From Arenibacter algicola (lineage in GTDB: Bacteria > Bacteroidota > Bacteroidia > Flavobacteriales > Flavobacteriaceae), in NCBI RefSeq assembly GCF_018860365.1, contig NZ_JAHKPO010000013.1, positions 434,001 through 498,000 of the forward strand: a DNA stretch of 64,000 nt, given 5' to 3'. Under the pieces are notes generated by a model. The model was not told where the DNA came from. It ran no database searches and saw only the letters and a program-made list of their open reading frames with translations. Shown in pieces: positions 46,612 through 55,336 of this stretch; positions within the stretch are counted from its first letter, which is position 1; every line of letters starts with the position of its first letter. The position numbers were made by a program, and so were the translations under genes.

Positions 46612-46639
46612 TTTAGGTAACTATATTACTTTTAGGTAA
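46612..46639. promoter_or_regulatory. Probable HxlR operator (direct repeats TTTAGGTAA)
   Basis: TTTAGGTAA occurs at 46612-46620 and 46631-46639, 19 bp apart, in the divergent region between the HxlR gene and the VOC gene. The second copy also pairs as TTAC-n-GGTAA. It lies just upstream of the VOC promoter, a good place for repression or activation. Confidence 0.6.
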
Positions 46640-46643
46640 GTTA

Positions 46644-46674
46644 TTGCTGTTAGGGCAAATATAGATTAATTTTG
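46644..46674 (+). promoter_or_regulatory. Promoter of the VOC gene
   Basis: TTG (46644-46646), a 20-bp spacer and TAATTTTG (46667-46674) match the Bacteroidota promoter exactly. The ATG is 19 bp downstream. Confidence 0.7.
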
Positions 46675-46692
46675 CAGTCTAAAATAGAATCC

Positions 46693-47205
46693 ATGAAAAC
46701 AAATAAAACGTATCCAAAATCATTTTCTCACATTGGAATTACCGTTCCAAATATTAAGGAAGCCGTAAAATTTTATTCAGAGGTGATGGGCTGGTATATT
46801 ATTATGGAGCCCTCCACAGTAAAAAAGGAAAGGGAAACAGCCATTGGTCAAATGTGTATCGATGTTTTTGGGGAGGACTGGCAGGAATTCGAAATTGCCC
46901 ATTTGGCAACCTCGGATGGCATTGGTATTGAATTGTTTTCCTTTCCACATGGTGTTAAGGAAGCACCAGAGTTTAATCCTTTTAATACCGGTCTTTTCCA
47001 TTTTTGCATACAGGACCCCAATATTGAGGAGCTGGTAGCCAAGATTGTGGCCCATGGCGGTAAGCAAAGAATGCCCATTAGGGAATATTATCCCGCAGAC
47101 AAACCTTATAAAATGTGTTATGTAGAGGATCCTTTCGGGATTGTATTTGAAGTCTATACGCATAGCTATGAACTCACCTATTCTTCCGGGGCCTATGCCA
47201 AATAG
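46693..47205 (+). CDS. VOC-family protein controlled by the divergent HxlR
   Basis: I use ATG 46693, since the upstream extension overlaps the promoter. The 170-residue protein shows VOC features: FSHIGITVPNIKEAVKFYSEVMGW with His at the first metal site, GIGIELFSFP (Glu), GLFHFCIQDPNIEELV (His) and VEDPFGIVFEVYTHSYE (Glu). It is in the lactoylglutathione-lyase/methylmalonyl-CoA-epimerase-like group. HxlR regulators often sense electrophiles such as aldehydes, so detoxification of a dicarbonyl or aromatic compound is plausible. Confidence 0.85.
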   Translation: MKTNKTYPKSFSHIGITVPNIKEAVKFYSEVMGWYIIMEPSTVKKERETAIGQMCIDVFGEDWQEFEIAHLATSDGIGIELFSFPHGVKEAPEFNPFNTGLFHFCIQDPNIEELVAKIVAHGGKQRMPIREYYPADKPYKMCYVEDPFGIVFEVYTHSYELTYSSGAYAK

Positions 47206-47263
47206 GGGGCTATGGGCAAAATAATTGATCCTTGGTTGGCTGTTAAAGAAGTTGTATAAAATG

Positions 47264-47298
47264 AAAAACCCCGTAAATCATATGATTCACGGGGTTTT
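47264..47298. terminator. Strong bidirectional terminator at the chromosome-island border
   Basis: AAAAACCCCGT (47264-47274) pairs with ACGGGGTTTT (47289-47298), with an inner AATCAT/ATGATT stem. It follows the VOC gene and lies just outside the tRNA-Leu fragment, so on the minus strand it would also end a tRNA transcript. Confidence 0.85.
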
Positions 47299-47303
47299 CT
47301 TTG

Positions 47304-47356
47304 TACTCGAGGTGGGAATCGAACCCACACTCCGAAGAACTGGATTTTGAATTCAG
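47304..47356 (-). other. 3' half of a tRNA-Leu gene: attachment site of an integrated element
   Basis: On the minus strand this reads TTCAAAATCCAG (anticodon arm, anticodon CAA), TTCTTCGGAGTG (variable arm), GTGGGTTCGATTCCCAC (perfect T arm) and CTCGAGTA (acceptor strand and discriminator A). The D arm and 5' acceptor are absent: upstream sequence no longer fits a tRNA. The tyrosine integrase gene begins about 150 bp away. This is the classic left over of integration into a tRNA 3' end; the intact tRNA should be rebuilt at the other end of the element. Confidence 0.85.
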
Positions 47357-47509
47357 AGTATTTTGATGTCATATGTAGTTAAATAGCTCATATTAAGCTA
47401 TTTACATTTTTACAAAAAACAATAAAGACCATATAAAACCATAAAAAACCACCATTTGTTGTACCTATGTTGTACCTAGAATTCGTATCTTTAGTATAAA
47501 TAGTAAAGT

Positions 47510-48724
47510 ATGGGGTCAAGTATAAAGGTAACTCTTCGCAAGAAAGCGAACAAACAAGGTCTTTTTCCTTTAGCGGTTCGCATAACTAAAAACAGAAAAA
47601 CGACCTATCTTTATATAGGGCATTACATTGCTATTAAATATTGGGATGAAGGCAATCGCGAGGTGCGAAAATCGCATCCCAATTCCATACGCTTAAACAA
47701 TCTTCTAATCAAGAAGTTGGCTGAAGCGAATCAAACCTTAATTGATTTACAGACTCATCAAAATGATATCTCGTCAAAACAGATAAAAGAGGAAATTGCA
47801 ACTCCGCTTACCAAAACTAGCTTTAAAGAAATTGCCGATAATTATTTAGATAATTTAGAAAAAACAAATAAACTACAGCGTTTAACATCCGATAAAGCGC
47901 GAGTCGGCCATTTTATAAGGTTTGTCGATAATGATGATTTAAGTTTTCGAGAAATTGACGAGGCTTTATTGCGTCGTTTTTCACTCTATTTGAAAACTAC
48001 ACGAAAAGTATCTCAACGCTCGGTCATTAACAACTTAATTGTAATTAGAACCCTATACAATAAAGCTATACGATTAGGAATTGTTGACAGAAAATTGTAT
48101 CCATTTGGAGCGGATAAAATACGCATCAAATTCCCCGAATCCGAAAAAGTTGGGCTTACCATAGAAGAAATTCAATCAATCGAGGCTTTGGAGGGCTTAA
48201 CGGAACAGCAATCTCATGCGCGAAATGTTTGGTTGTTTAGTTTTTATCTTGCAGGGATGCGTGTTGGTGATGTTCTTATGATTAAGTGGAGCGATATTTA
48301 CGATGGCCGGTTACACTATCGTATGGGGAAGAACGAAAAATTGTTATCCTTTAAATTACCAGAGAAAATTACATCACTTTTAAGACGATATTATGAGGAC
48401 AGGAGATCAAGTGAGGATTTTGTTTTTCCTGAAATGAACAATGCTGACCTGAAAAATCCGAAAGATGTTTTTAACAAAGTAAAAACCGCCAACAAAAAAT
48501 TTAATAAATATCTCGTGCATATCGCAGAAAAAGCGAAAATAAACAAAAAGCTCACCATGCACATTGCCCGTCACAGTTTTGGCAATATTTCAGGCGACAG
48601 AATTCCTATTCAGATGCTGCAAAAGCTATATCGTCATTCCACCGTTACAACTACAATAAATTATCAAGCCAATTTTATGCATAAAGAGACTGATGATGCT
48701 TTAGAAAAGGTTATTAATTTCTAA
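47510..48724 (+). CDS. int: Tyrosine integrase of the mobile element
   Basis: The 404-residue protein is a Bacteroidota-type tyrosine recombinase: an arm-binding N-terminal domain (1-95), a SAM-like core-binding domain (FKEIADNYLDNLEKTN, about 105-200), and a catalytic domain with Arg 251 (LAGMRVGD), His 351 and Arg 354 (HIARHSFG), His 376 (LYRHSTV) and Tyr 385 (INYQ). All catalytic residues are present. It sits next to the tRNA-Leu att fragment and faces away from it, as expected for an element integrase. Confidence 0.93.
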   Translation: MGSSIKVTLRKKANKQGLFPLAVRITKNRKTTYLYIGHYIAIKYWDEGNREVRKSHPNSIRLNNLLIKKLAEANQTLIDLQTHQNDISSKQIKEEIATPLTKTSFKEIADNYLDNLEKTNKLQRLTSDKARVGHFIRFVDNDDLSFREIDEALLRRFSLYLKTTRKVSQRSVINNLIVIRTLYNKAIRLGIVDRKLYPFGADKIRIKFPESEKVGLTIEEIQSIEALEGLTEQQSHARNVWLFSFYLAGMRVGDVLMIKWSDIYDGRLHYRMGKNEKLLSFKLPEKITSLLRRYYEDRRSSEDFVFPEMNNADLKNPKDVFNKVKTANKKFNKYLVHIAEKAKINKKLTMHIARHSFGNISGDRIPIQMLQKLYRHSTVTTTINYQANFMHKETDDALEKVINF

Positions 48725-48856
48725 ATTTTCAAATTTTCAAAAAGTTGAGCAAAAAAGGAAAGTTAATACTTTGCGCATTTTTATTTTTTCTCCCTATCCA
48801 CGAAAAAAGCACCTTTTGCGGTGTCAATTTCTATAACTCAATCACTTCTTTAAAAG

Positions 48857-51160
48857 CTACATTGAAATCCCCTTACCCTTGTACTTCGACCAATCCGTGA
48901 GTTCATCCTTGAACCTATTGTAAATCTCCTCTTGCCCTTTTTTGCCCCTATTGCCCAATAACGAACTGATGGCATAAACGCCTTTTCGCAACAAACGGTT
49001 TTGTTCGAAGGAAGATTTCCTTTCCAGTGCCTTATTTAAACTTTTCCGAAGTCCGTTGTCCATATGGTGCTGCACCAACTCCGAATGGAGGTTTGGGTAA
49101 ACTTTTTCAGCTGTCAGCATAAAGGCGACCCTATCGTACATTCCCCTTTCCATTAGATGGTCCGCCCAAAGGTTCTTGAGATCGTTCCTGCCATCTTTGA
49201 TCAGGCCGTTGATGACGGTCTGCTGTTCCAATAATGTGGCGGTGACATCGGGAATGGAATTCAAATAAAGGTCTGTTCTTTTTGGCAAGGGGCAACTTGT
49301 CCTATGGTCCGTATAAATGGATCTGACCTCGAATCCGTCCTTCCCTTTTACAAAATAGAATCCCTTGGCGTTGAATAGGGCCATATAGTCGTTCGGGGAT
49401 TTTTCATAAGGCGCTTGCATCCGTTCGGCGTGTTTTACATAACTGCCCAATGCGGCCTTCTCGAATTCTTGCCTATATCCGATTTCCATGGTACCGTACA
49501 GTTTTGGAAAGACCATTGGCAGAAAAAAGGAGGATGCCGTAAGTTCAGGGCCAATATCGGAATTCCGTGCCGTCAACATTTCCAATACCATATGGTTTTG
49601 ACGGACAAAACCGGTGGATACATAGGCGTCCATGGACTTGGGGAAGGGCAGGTCGCCCAAACGAACAGGGACCGTATGTTTGTTGGAACCGGAAAAGGAC
49701 AATCGGTTGTCCTGGTACTTTACGCCCAGGGACCGGAACAGGCGATGGACACTCCCCTTTTCCTTCCCTACATCGAAAATGCAGTTTTCCAATATCCTGC
49801 CGATAAGCCGGAACTTGCTTTCCAAGGTTTCTTTTTCCTTTTTTTCCTCCAATTGGTATAGCCTGTCCCTAACCGTCGGGAACTCTCTTTTAAGTGCTTC
49901 CATCAACAAATTTTTTTGATTTCTTGGAAGGTAGCGTTCAAGAAAAATGTAGTTTTTTGATGTTTTAATATGCGGAAGGATATCCATTGGGTTCCTGGCC
50001 ATTATGTTCTCCGAGAACAGTCCGTTGCGGTCGTGGGACTTCAGATAGGATGTCCGGAATGCCTCTTTTATGAGTTTTTGGACTTCCAATGTAAACTGAT
50101 TGCTATCGGTATCGATCTCCGTGGGTCCTTCGCCGTTCCCGAAAATGTCAAGACGTTTCTCCATTCTTATTTTTGGACTCAGCTCGCTTTCCTTGAACGC
50201 ATATCCCGATTTGTCATGGATGGTGTACCCCTTGATGGCATCCCCTTTTATGTCCAGTTTTATATCGATGCCCTGATATTCCTTAAGTACTTCGACGAGG
50301 TCGTGTGGCCTTATGGCCCTGAAAAGACCATAGGTGGTCCCTATCTGTTTCAGCAGGCGTTTGCGGTGCATCGGAAGTAGTTTCGACTTTGAATTGGCCT
50401 CGAATACCTTTTGCAGTTTCGGGCCGCTCAGGCTTCGGTGAACGGTGGAGCCGTTGATGAACCGGGTCCGGTAGCCTTTTTGATTGTCCAGTCCATAGGC
50501 CACCCCAATCTTCCCCGATATTTTTCTTGTCTGCCTTACCTGTATGTGATAGGGATTTACGAGTTTCGCCAGCTCCCCGAAACTGCGCACTTTGTGTTTT
50601 TGGAGGATGCCGTTCAGTACGTCCTGTAAATAGTACTTCGTCCCTTGGGCAGGGTCCATCCCGAACTGGAGTACTGGTAATCTGTATATTGGCAGTTCCC
50701 TCTGCTGTGTGGTACGAGGCGATGGTGATAGGTTAAACTTTTTTTCAAGGTATCGTTGGGTCGCCAGGTTACTTCTATAGCTGTTGAAAATTCCGAGAAC
50801 CTTTCCATCATCGTCCACATTGGTCGTTATAATATGGACATGCTCATGGCCGGTATCGGTGTGCCTTACCATTACAAAGGGCTGTTCGCCATAGCCCATT
50901 TGCTCCATGTATTCCCTTGATACTGCTTGGAAGGTATTGTCATCTAGGTGTTCCCCTAGGGGAAGGTTCAGGGTAATATGGGCATAGCGGTTCTTGGTGG
51001 CATTGCGCTGTCCCTGGAAATGGAGTACCCTCCCGAAGAACTTTTGTGAAATGTCCTGTGAGTACATGTTCCCATATCCGAGTATGCGCATACCCTCTTT
51101 GCCGAAGACATAGTTCAGCATTCCCTGACAGCTTTCCCCATATCCAATCCTTCCTATCAT
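48857..51160 (-). CDS. mobA: Relaxase / mobilization nuclease (MobA-like)
   Basis: The 767-residue protein opens with a relaxase domain: MIGRIGYGESCQGMLNYVFG with candidate catalytic Tyr 17, the NRYAHITLNLP strand, and the metal motif RHTDTGHEHVHIITTNVDDDG with His 105, 107 and 109. The long C-terminal part (about 300-767) is not recognised and probably binds partners or DNA. It nicks oriT for conjugative transfer. No coupling protein or T4SS gene is visible, so the element would need a helper. The coding sequence is noticeably richer in G and C than the integrase gene. Confidence 0.92.
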   Translation of the reverse strand: MIGRIGYGESCQGMLNYVFGKEGMRILGYGNMYSQDISQKFFGRVLHFQGQRNATKNRYAHITLNLPLGEHLDDNTFQAVSREYMEQMGYGEQPFVMVRHTDTGHEHVHIITTNVDDDGKVLGIFNSYRSNLATQRYLEKKFNLSPSPRTTQQRELPIYRLPVLQFGMDPAQGTKYYLQDVLNGILQKHKVRSFGELAKLVNPYHIQVRQTRKISGKIGVAYGLDNQKGYRTRFINGSTVHRSLSGPKLQKVFEANSKSKLLPMHRKRLLKQIGTTYGLFRAIRPHDLVEVLKEYQGIDIKLDIKGDAIKGYTIHDKSGYAFKESELSPKIRMEKRLDIFGNGEGPTEIDTDSNQFTLEVQKLIKEAFRTSYLKSHDRNGLFSENIMARNPMDILPHIKTSKNYIFLERYLPRNQKNLLMEALKREFPTVRDRLYQLEEKKEKETLESKFRLIGRILENCIFDVGKEKGSVHRLFRSLGVKYQDNRLSFSGSNKHTVPVRLGDLPFPKSMDAYVSTGFVRQNHMVLEMLTARNSDIGPELTASSFFLPMVFPKLYGTMEIGYRQEFEKAALGSYVKHAERMQAPYEKSPNDYMALFNAKGFYFVKGKDGFEVRSIYTDHRTSCPLPKRTDLYLNSIPDVTATLLEQQTVINGLIKDGRNDLKNLWADHLMERGMYDRVAFMLTAEKVYPNLHSELVQHHMDNGLRKSLNKALERKSSFEQNRLLRKGVYAISSLLGNRGKKGQEEIYNRFKDELTDWSKYKGKGISM

Positions 51161-51543
51161 CCCATTTGTTCTTCTAATGTGATTTCAATAAGTGCGCTAA
51201 GCAGTTCATTGGTCCTTCGTATCTCGTCCATCAAACCACTGTTGGGACTTCTCTGGTTCTTCAAGTTTGCCAGTTTTACCAATTGGTTGATGTTGCTGCC
51301 TATCCTGTTGATATGGTGGGCAAGGTCCGAAGTGTTCGGCAGCCTGTCCCTTTCCTCCGATTTCCTATCCAATACGAGCCTTCTCAGAAGGGGGCTTATT
51401 ACGCCCCTTTCGTGAATATTCAAATGATAAGATTTGCAGATTGTCTTCAATTTATCATATTCCATATCGTTGAACCGTAGCATTATGTTATGGTACCGCT
51501 TATTATTACCCAACCGTTTTCGGCCTCCTTTCTTTCGTTCCAT
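51157..51543 (-). CDS. mobC: MobC-like relaxosome accessory protein
   Basis: ATG 51543 (MERKKGGRKRLGNNKRYHNI) gives 128 residues; a TTG at 51624 would add 27. It has the MobC/BmgB-like pattern: a basic start, MLRFNDMEYDKLKTICKSYH, LLRRLVLDRK, and the C-terminal NRIGSNINQLVKLANL followed by LLSALIEITLEEQ. These proteins bind oriT and assist the relaxase. It overlaps the relaxase start by 4 bp (ATGA), so the two are made in step. Confidence 0.88.
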   Translation of the reverse strand: MERKKGGRKRLGNNKRYHNIMLRFNDMEYDKLKTICKSYHLNIHERGVISPLLRRLVLDRKSEERDRLPNTSDLAHHINRIGSNINQLVKLANLKNQRSPNSGLMDEIRRTNELLSALIEITLEEQMG

Positions 51544-52291
51544 TTCCTTTGTTTTTAAGGCAAACACTTCGACTGAAGTAGACAATTCTAAGTTACTTAG
51601 AATATAACTTGCTATCCTTTCCAAGGATAAATATAGTTGATCAATATTAAATATAAAAGACTAATAATCAATTCTTTAACCCTATAAATCATATGGAATC
51701 ATATAGGACTATATGGGTACACGTATATAATTTATATGGTCCAATTTGGTGTTTAAAAAATTAGGGAATCATGGAAATATCCAAGTTTTTTGTGGAGAGG
51801 GGAAGAAAGGTCAAGGGGTTTTTCTCCCCTTGTGCTTTTCAGTGGCCGAGAGGGGGTCGGGCTAAATTGGAACGGAAAGACTTTACTTGCTGACCGGGGA
51901 CTCGTGTCCGCTAGGGGAGGATCGGAATGGGAGGGTTGACCGACTTCCGCCTTGGCTTGGGCAAACATATTGATTTTACAAGTATGGTTCCTTAAAGAAA
52001 GTCCAAATAAGCTTGGGATTGGATATTCCTATTGACGTTTAAACTTGAGCGTATTTAGTTGGATAATTAGTCGATTAAAAGTTTCGTTTAATTGTTTTTA
52101 CCAATATCATCAATTATATAAATACCTCCTAGAAGGTGTAATGGAGCATGAGACGCATCTTGGTAAAGTTATCCTTAACACCTAAACTGGGTTGGAAATG
52201 GAGTGATTTTCGTTATTATCACCTAATTCTTTTAAATATGCGCTGATAATATGTTATATTGCGTATACTATATGTTAAATAGAATAAAATT
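51544..52291. other. Non-coding region upstream of mobC, candidate oriT
   Basis: This region of about 750 bp lies between divergent mobC and parD. 51686-51745 is very AT-rich with repeated CATATGG/CATATAGG/ATATGGG motifs; 51812-51832 holds a perfect hairpin CAAGGGG-TTTTTCT-CCCCTTG; 51780-51960 is clearly richer in G. In mobilizable Bacteroidota elements oriT usually lies just upstream of the mob genes, so this is the best place for it. The nick site cannot be assigned by eye. A 71-residue minus frame at 51753-51968 does not look coding. Confidence 0.5.
52249..52277 (+). promoter_or_regulatory. Direct repeats at the parDE promoter
   Basis: ATATGTTA occurs at 52249-52256 and 52270-52277, exactly 21 bp apart (two helical turns), ending 14 bp before the parD ATG. 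Such paired sites fit autorepression by a ribbon-helix-helix antitoxin. Confidence 0.55.
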
Positions 52292-52567
52292 ATGGCTACA
52301 GTCCGAAAATCATTGACCATTACCGAAGCCCAAGAGCAATGGATAAAACTGCAAATTAAAAATGGAGGTTTCGCCAACGATAGCGAATATATGCGGCATC
52401 TAATACGTTTGGACGAGGAACGCAATAGGGAATTTTTAATTACAAAAGCAGCTATACAGGCGGGCTATGATAGCGGTGTAAGCCCCAAGGTCAGAACCGT
52501 TGACGAGATTATGAAAGCCGCAATTAATCGTCGAACGGACAAAACGCAAGGAAAACAGAATGCATAG
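52292..52567 (+). CDS. parD: ParD-family antitoxin
   Basis: The 91-residue protein has an N-terminal ribbon-helix-helix (VRKSLTITEAQEQWIKLQIK, NGGFANDSEYMRHLIRLDEE) and a flexible C-terminus rich in charged residues that would wrap the toxin (VRTVDEIMKAAINRRTDK). It neutralises ParE and represses the operon. It overlaps parE by 8 bp, the usual arrangement. It is part of the mobile element and probably stabilises it. Confidence 0.93.
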   Translation: MATVRKSLTITEAQEQWIKLQIKNGGFANDSEYMRHLIRLDEERNREFLITKAAIQAGYDSGVSPKVRTVDEIMKAAINRRTDKTQGKQNA

Positions 52568-52850
52568 ATATGCGCTATCCTATAGGGCTGACAATGACCT
52601 TGATGATATAACGGATTATACTTTGGAGATTTGGGGGGAAAACCAGACTCGGGATTATCTTGCCGGGTTCTTACAATGCTTTCAATCTTTAGCGGATAAA
52701 CCAGATCTTGGCAGAAGTGCCGCCGAATATGCACCGCTCCTAAAAAGATACAATTACAAAGCCCATACAATTTTTTACGAACCAACGGAAAAGGGCATTT
52801 TTGTAGTCCGCATATTGGGTCAGAGACAGGATTTTGAACGCCATCTATAA
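52560..52850 (+). CDS. parE: ParE-family toxin
   Basis: The 96-residue protein is a typical ParE/RelE-fold toxin: YALSYRADNDLDDITDYTLE, QCFQSLADKPDLGRSAAEYA, YKAHTIFYEPTEKGIFVVRI and the C-terminal LGQRQDFERHL. ParE toxins poison DNA gyrase. All secondary elements of the fold are present and the length is standard, so it is probably active and held in check by ParD. Confidence 0.93.
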   Translation: MHRYALSYRADNDLDDITDYTLEIWGENQTRDYLAGFLQCFQSLADKPDLGRSAAEYAPLLKRYNYKAHTIFYEPTEKGIFVVRILGQRQDFERHL

Positions 52851-53031
52851 GCACTGGTTAAAAATCAAATATGTTCGAAATTAAAACTTGGCTCTTCGAT
52901 TGTGGAACGGGTAATTACTTTTTAGTTCAACAAGCTTCTAAAATTATATTATGATCTCAAAAATTGTTCTTTTTACAGAACCAGGAAAAGGAATTAAGAA
53001 CTACCCTAACTATTAAGCTATTAAAAATCAT

Positions 53032-53043
53032 GACACTAGTGTC
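53032..53043. repeat. Perfect 12-bp palindrome between the two TA modules
   Basis: GACACTAGTGTC lies between the ends of the convergent parE and RelE-type genes. It may be part of a terminator or a recombination scar; there is no T-run. Confidence 0.35.
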
Positions 53044-53059
53044 TTAACTTTAACCGGGG

Positions 53060-53356
53060 TTATCTATCGGCCTTCTCTTTCCTATTATCCTTCATAGCTA
53101 CAACCGTCACTTTGTCTTTGTTGAAAATGTAATAAACAGTTGTGTTTTTGTGAATGACCGCTCGCCTTAAAAGTTTTTGACTTTTTGATTCAGGATATAA
53201 TGTAGGGAAATTAGATACCGTTAATTCAAATTGCCGAAGCAATCTTTCAAATTTAACGACCTCCTTGACAGTGAACTTTTGAATCAGGTAATTTTTAATG
53301 GCAATGGCGTTTATCAGAGACCTTTTTGTCCATTCTACCCTGTAAGGTCTATCCAT
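53060..53356 (-). CDS. RelE/ParE-family toxin of a second TA module
   Basis: The 98-residue protein has the RelE/ParE plan: YRVEWTKRSLINAIAIKNYL, EVVKFERLLRQFELTVSNFPTLYPES split here, LRRAVIHKNTTVYYIFNKDKVTVVAM, with a short C-terminus (KDNRKEKADR). It probably cleaves mRNA on ribosomes or blocks gyrase. Its start overlaps the upstream gene by 8 bp. Confidence 0.88.
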   Translation of the reverse strand: MDRPYRVEWTKRSLINAIAIKNYLIQKFTVKEVVKFERLLRQFELTVSNFPTLYPESKSQKLLRRAVIHKNTTVYYIFNKDKVTVVAMKDNRKEKADR

Positions 53357-53591
53357 TGGTCAAACCGTTCCAGAATTCATTGGATTTCATAGTTTCACCT
53401 TGTTGATAATCTCTGATACCACTTAGAATATTAACCCTATCACTTTCTGTAAGTTCTTCCCACCAGTCGATGGATTTGCCCTCACTGGATAATTTAACGG
53501 AACTAAGCAGACTTAAAATAGACTCATCGGTTAAAGATTGGATCCATCCAACAAGCTCCTTTTTAGTATTGTTCAATTCTGCTGTTCCCAT
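53349..53591 (-). CDS. Probable antitoxin of the second TA module
   Basis: The 80-residue acidic protein has helical segments (KKELVGWIQSLTDESILSLL, TESDRVNILSGIRDYQQGE) resembling the short antitoxins that precede RelE-type toxins in Bacteroidota. No DNA-binding domain is obvious. The 8-bp overlap with the toxin gene supports the pairing. Confidence 0.8.
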   Translation of the reverse strand: MGTAELNNTKKELVGWIQSLTDESILSLLSSVKLSSEGKSIDWWEELTESDRVNILSGIRDYQQGETMKSNEFWNGLTNG

Positions 53592-53827
53592 ATTATCATT
53601 TTAAAGTAAAGTTACAAAAACCGTACAATTATGAATTAATTCAAAGACGAACTTTTTTTTCACCGGGTATGTGTCCTTGCCTATCCTTGTATTTGAACTT
53701 TCAAATTTGCTTTATGAAGAGAGAGATAAAATTTTTGTGCTATAAATGGTTCGTTTTAGGGGACTTTTGGATTATGAATTAAAAATTTTGACACAGATTT
53801 TCCTATCATTTTAATTTGTGCAGATTT

Positions 53828-54676
53828 TTACTTTGCGTTATATACCTTCATCATTTCGATTGTTGATTTATGCGGCCTGCCTACTGCTTTTTCAAAATCG
53901 GATACCACATCGTTTGCGTCATTTTTAATGCCTTCATAAATCCCTGCTATCACAGTTCCTAAAAAGTCACCCAGTTCTGCTTTTCTGTCACTTTTATATG
54001 CTTCAACAGAAATCGGATTATAAACAAGATTGGTATCATAAACTTGGTTTATGCATTCCGCAAGTTGGCTTTGAGTAATTGGTTCGCCCACGAGATTGTA
54101 AACTTTCCCATTGTGTTTTTCTTCGGTTAGTATTTTTGCGTAAGCATATCCCAATTCTTCTCGGCTAGTGTACGTACATTTTCCATCGCCTGCACAATTT
54201 CTAATTTCTCCATCTTTAATATATGTATCCATATATTCTAAATCTGGCTCAATATAAATCCCATTTCTACCTATTACCCAGACAAGACCTGAATCTCTAA
54301 CGTCTTTTTCTGTTTGACGATTGCTCTGTACAACCGGGCTAAATGCGTTATTTTCCTCAGCACCAACAATACTGGTGTATACTATTTTCTTTACTCCGTT
54401 TTGCTTGGCCGCCTCAATCACATTTCTGTGCTGTTGAATTCTTTTTTGAGGTTCATCCATACCTGAAACTAAAAGCACGGCATCAACACCTTGTAAAGCC
54501 ACATCAAAATCTTGGCGATTATTATAATCTCCTTTTCTTATTTCAATTCCGAAATGTTTCGCTTTATCCGGTGTTCGGGCAATGCCAATTACATTCTCCT
54601 TCCCAATTTCATTAATAAGGTGTTTTACAACGGAAGCACCTAATTTCCCACTTGCTGATGTTACTGCTATTTTCAT
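53828..54676 (-). CDS. NmrA/QorB-like NAD(P)H quinone oxidoreductase or SDR
   Basis: The 282-residue atypical SDR starts with a glycine motif, VTSASGKLGASVVKHL, and has RKGDYNNRQDFDVALQGVDAVLLVSG, NGVKKIVYTSIVGAEEN and GEPITQSQLAECINQVYD, the pattern of QorB/NmrA proteins. QorB reduces quinones with NADPH; NmrA types sense the NAD(P) redox state. It is the last of four same-strand genes (55542 down to 53828) that look co-transcribed, with a membrane redox-like protein next to it. Confidence 0.85.
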   Translation of the reverse strand: MKIAVTSASGKLGASVVKHLINEIGKENVIGIARTPDKAKHFGIEIRKGDYNNRQDFDVALQGVDAVLLVSGMDEPQKRIQQHRNVIEAAKQNGVKKIVYTSIVGAEENNAFSPVVQSNRQTEKDVRDSGLVWVIGRNGIYIEPDLEYMDTYIKDGEIRNCAGDGKCTYTSREELGYAYAKILTEEKHNGKVYNLVGEPITQSQLAECINQVYDTNLVYNPISVEAYKSDRKAELGDFLGTVIAGIYEGIKNDANDVVSDFEKAVGRPHKSTIEMMKVYNAK

Positions 54677-54701
54677 GCTATTTTTATTTAGTGTCTATAA
54701 A

Positions 54702-55331
54702 TTAAGATATAATAGTTCTTCTGTTTTTGCGAAGTCCAACGAATTTATCCTTTACAAAGGGTATTCTTATAATAAAACCAATACCCACGATTACAGCATA
54801 AATAATCCATGTTTTATCTAAAATTGCCACGTGTAATATGCTTAGGAAGATGGCTGCATATGCGAGACTTTGCAACTTTTTCCAATTCCTTTTAAGTCGT
54901 TTCATTGATTTTCTGTTGGATGTAAAAAACAAAGGAATTAATATCAGAATAGCTAAAAATCCAGCTACATAGTTCACTTGGGTAAATGTTTCTAAAAATC
55001 CTTCGGCCCAAATAAAAATGATAAAATGAAGAAAACTCCAAACCGCTGTTGCGATACCCAAGGCTTGCCTGACAAAGAGCTTGGTTATCCCAAAAATGAT
55101 AAAGACCGGTGTTAATGTTAATACGGCCGTCATCCATCTAATGGCAAACTCTCCAGAAATATGATATAACATTTCTAAAGTGGTCATACCATCACTACCT
55201 GCAACTTCAATTAACGTAATGGATAAACCATTCGTAAAATCAATATGAACCATATTGATTAGTATGAACATTGGCAGTATGGCCAATATCGCAACTATCA
55301 TCCAACCGTAATTTCTTTTTAAAAAATTCAT
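54702..55331 (-). CDS. Six-helix ferric-reductase-like membrane protein
   Basis: The 209-residue protein has six predicted membrane helices and resembles the ferric-reductase-like/MsrQ (YedZ) heme-b membrane domain: ISGEFAIRWMTAVLTLTPVF, FLHFIIFIWAE with a heme-type His, and NWKKLQSLAYAAIFLSILHVA with the second conserved His. It may pass electrons across the membrane from a quinone or flavin partner. Its neighbour coding for a QorB-like oxidoreductase supports a redox role, which remains inference. Confidence 0.75.
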   Translation of the reverse strand: MNFLKRNYGWMIVAILAILPMFILINMVHIDFTNGLSITLIEVAGSDGMTTLEMLYHISGEFAIRWMTAVLTLTPVFIIFGITKLFVRQALGIATAVWSFLHFIIFIWAEGFLETFTQVNYVAGFLAILILIPLFFTSNRKSMKRLKRNWKKLQSLAYAAIFLSILHVAILDKTWIIYAVIVGIGFIIRIPFVKDKFVGLRKNRRTIIS

Positions 55332-55336
55332 GTTGA

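Noticed and set aside
49415-49861. 148-codon frame opposite the relaxase
   Set aside because: It lies within the relaxase C-terminal part, whose G+C-rich sequence keeps antisense frames open by chance.
51753-51968. 71-codon minus frame upstream of mobC
   Set aside because: It is Pro/Ser rich with no recognisable fold and spans the hairpin in the candidate oriT region.
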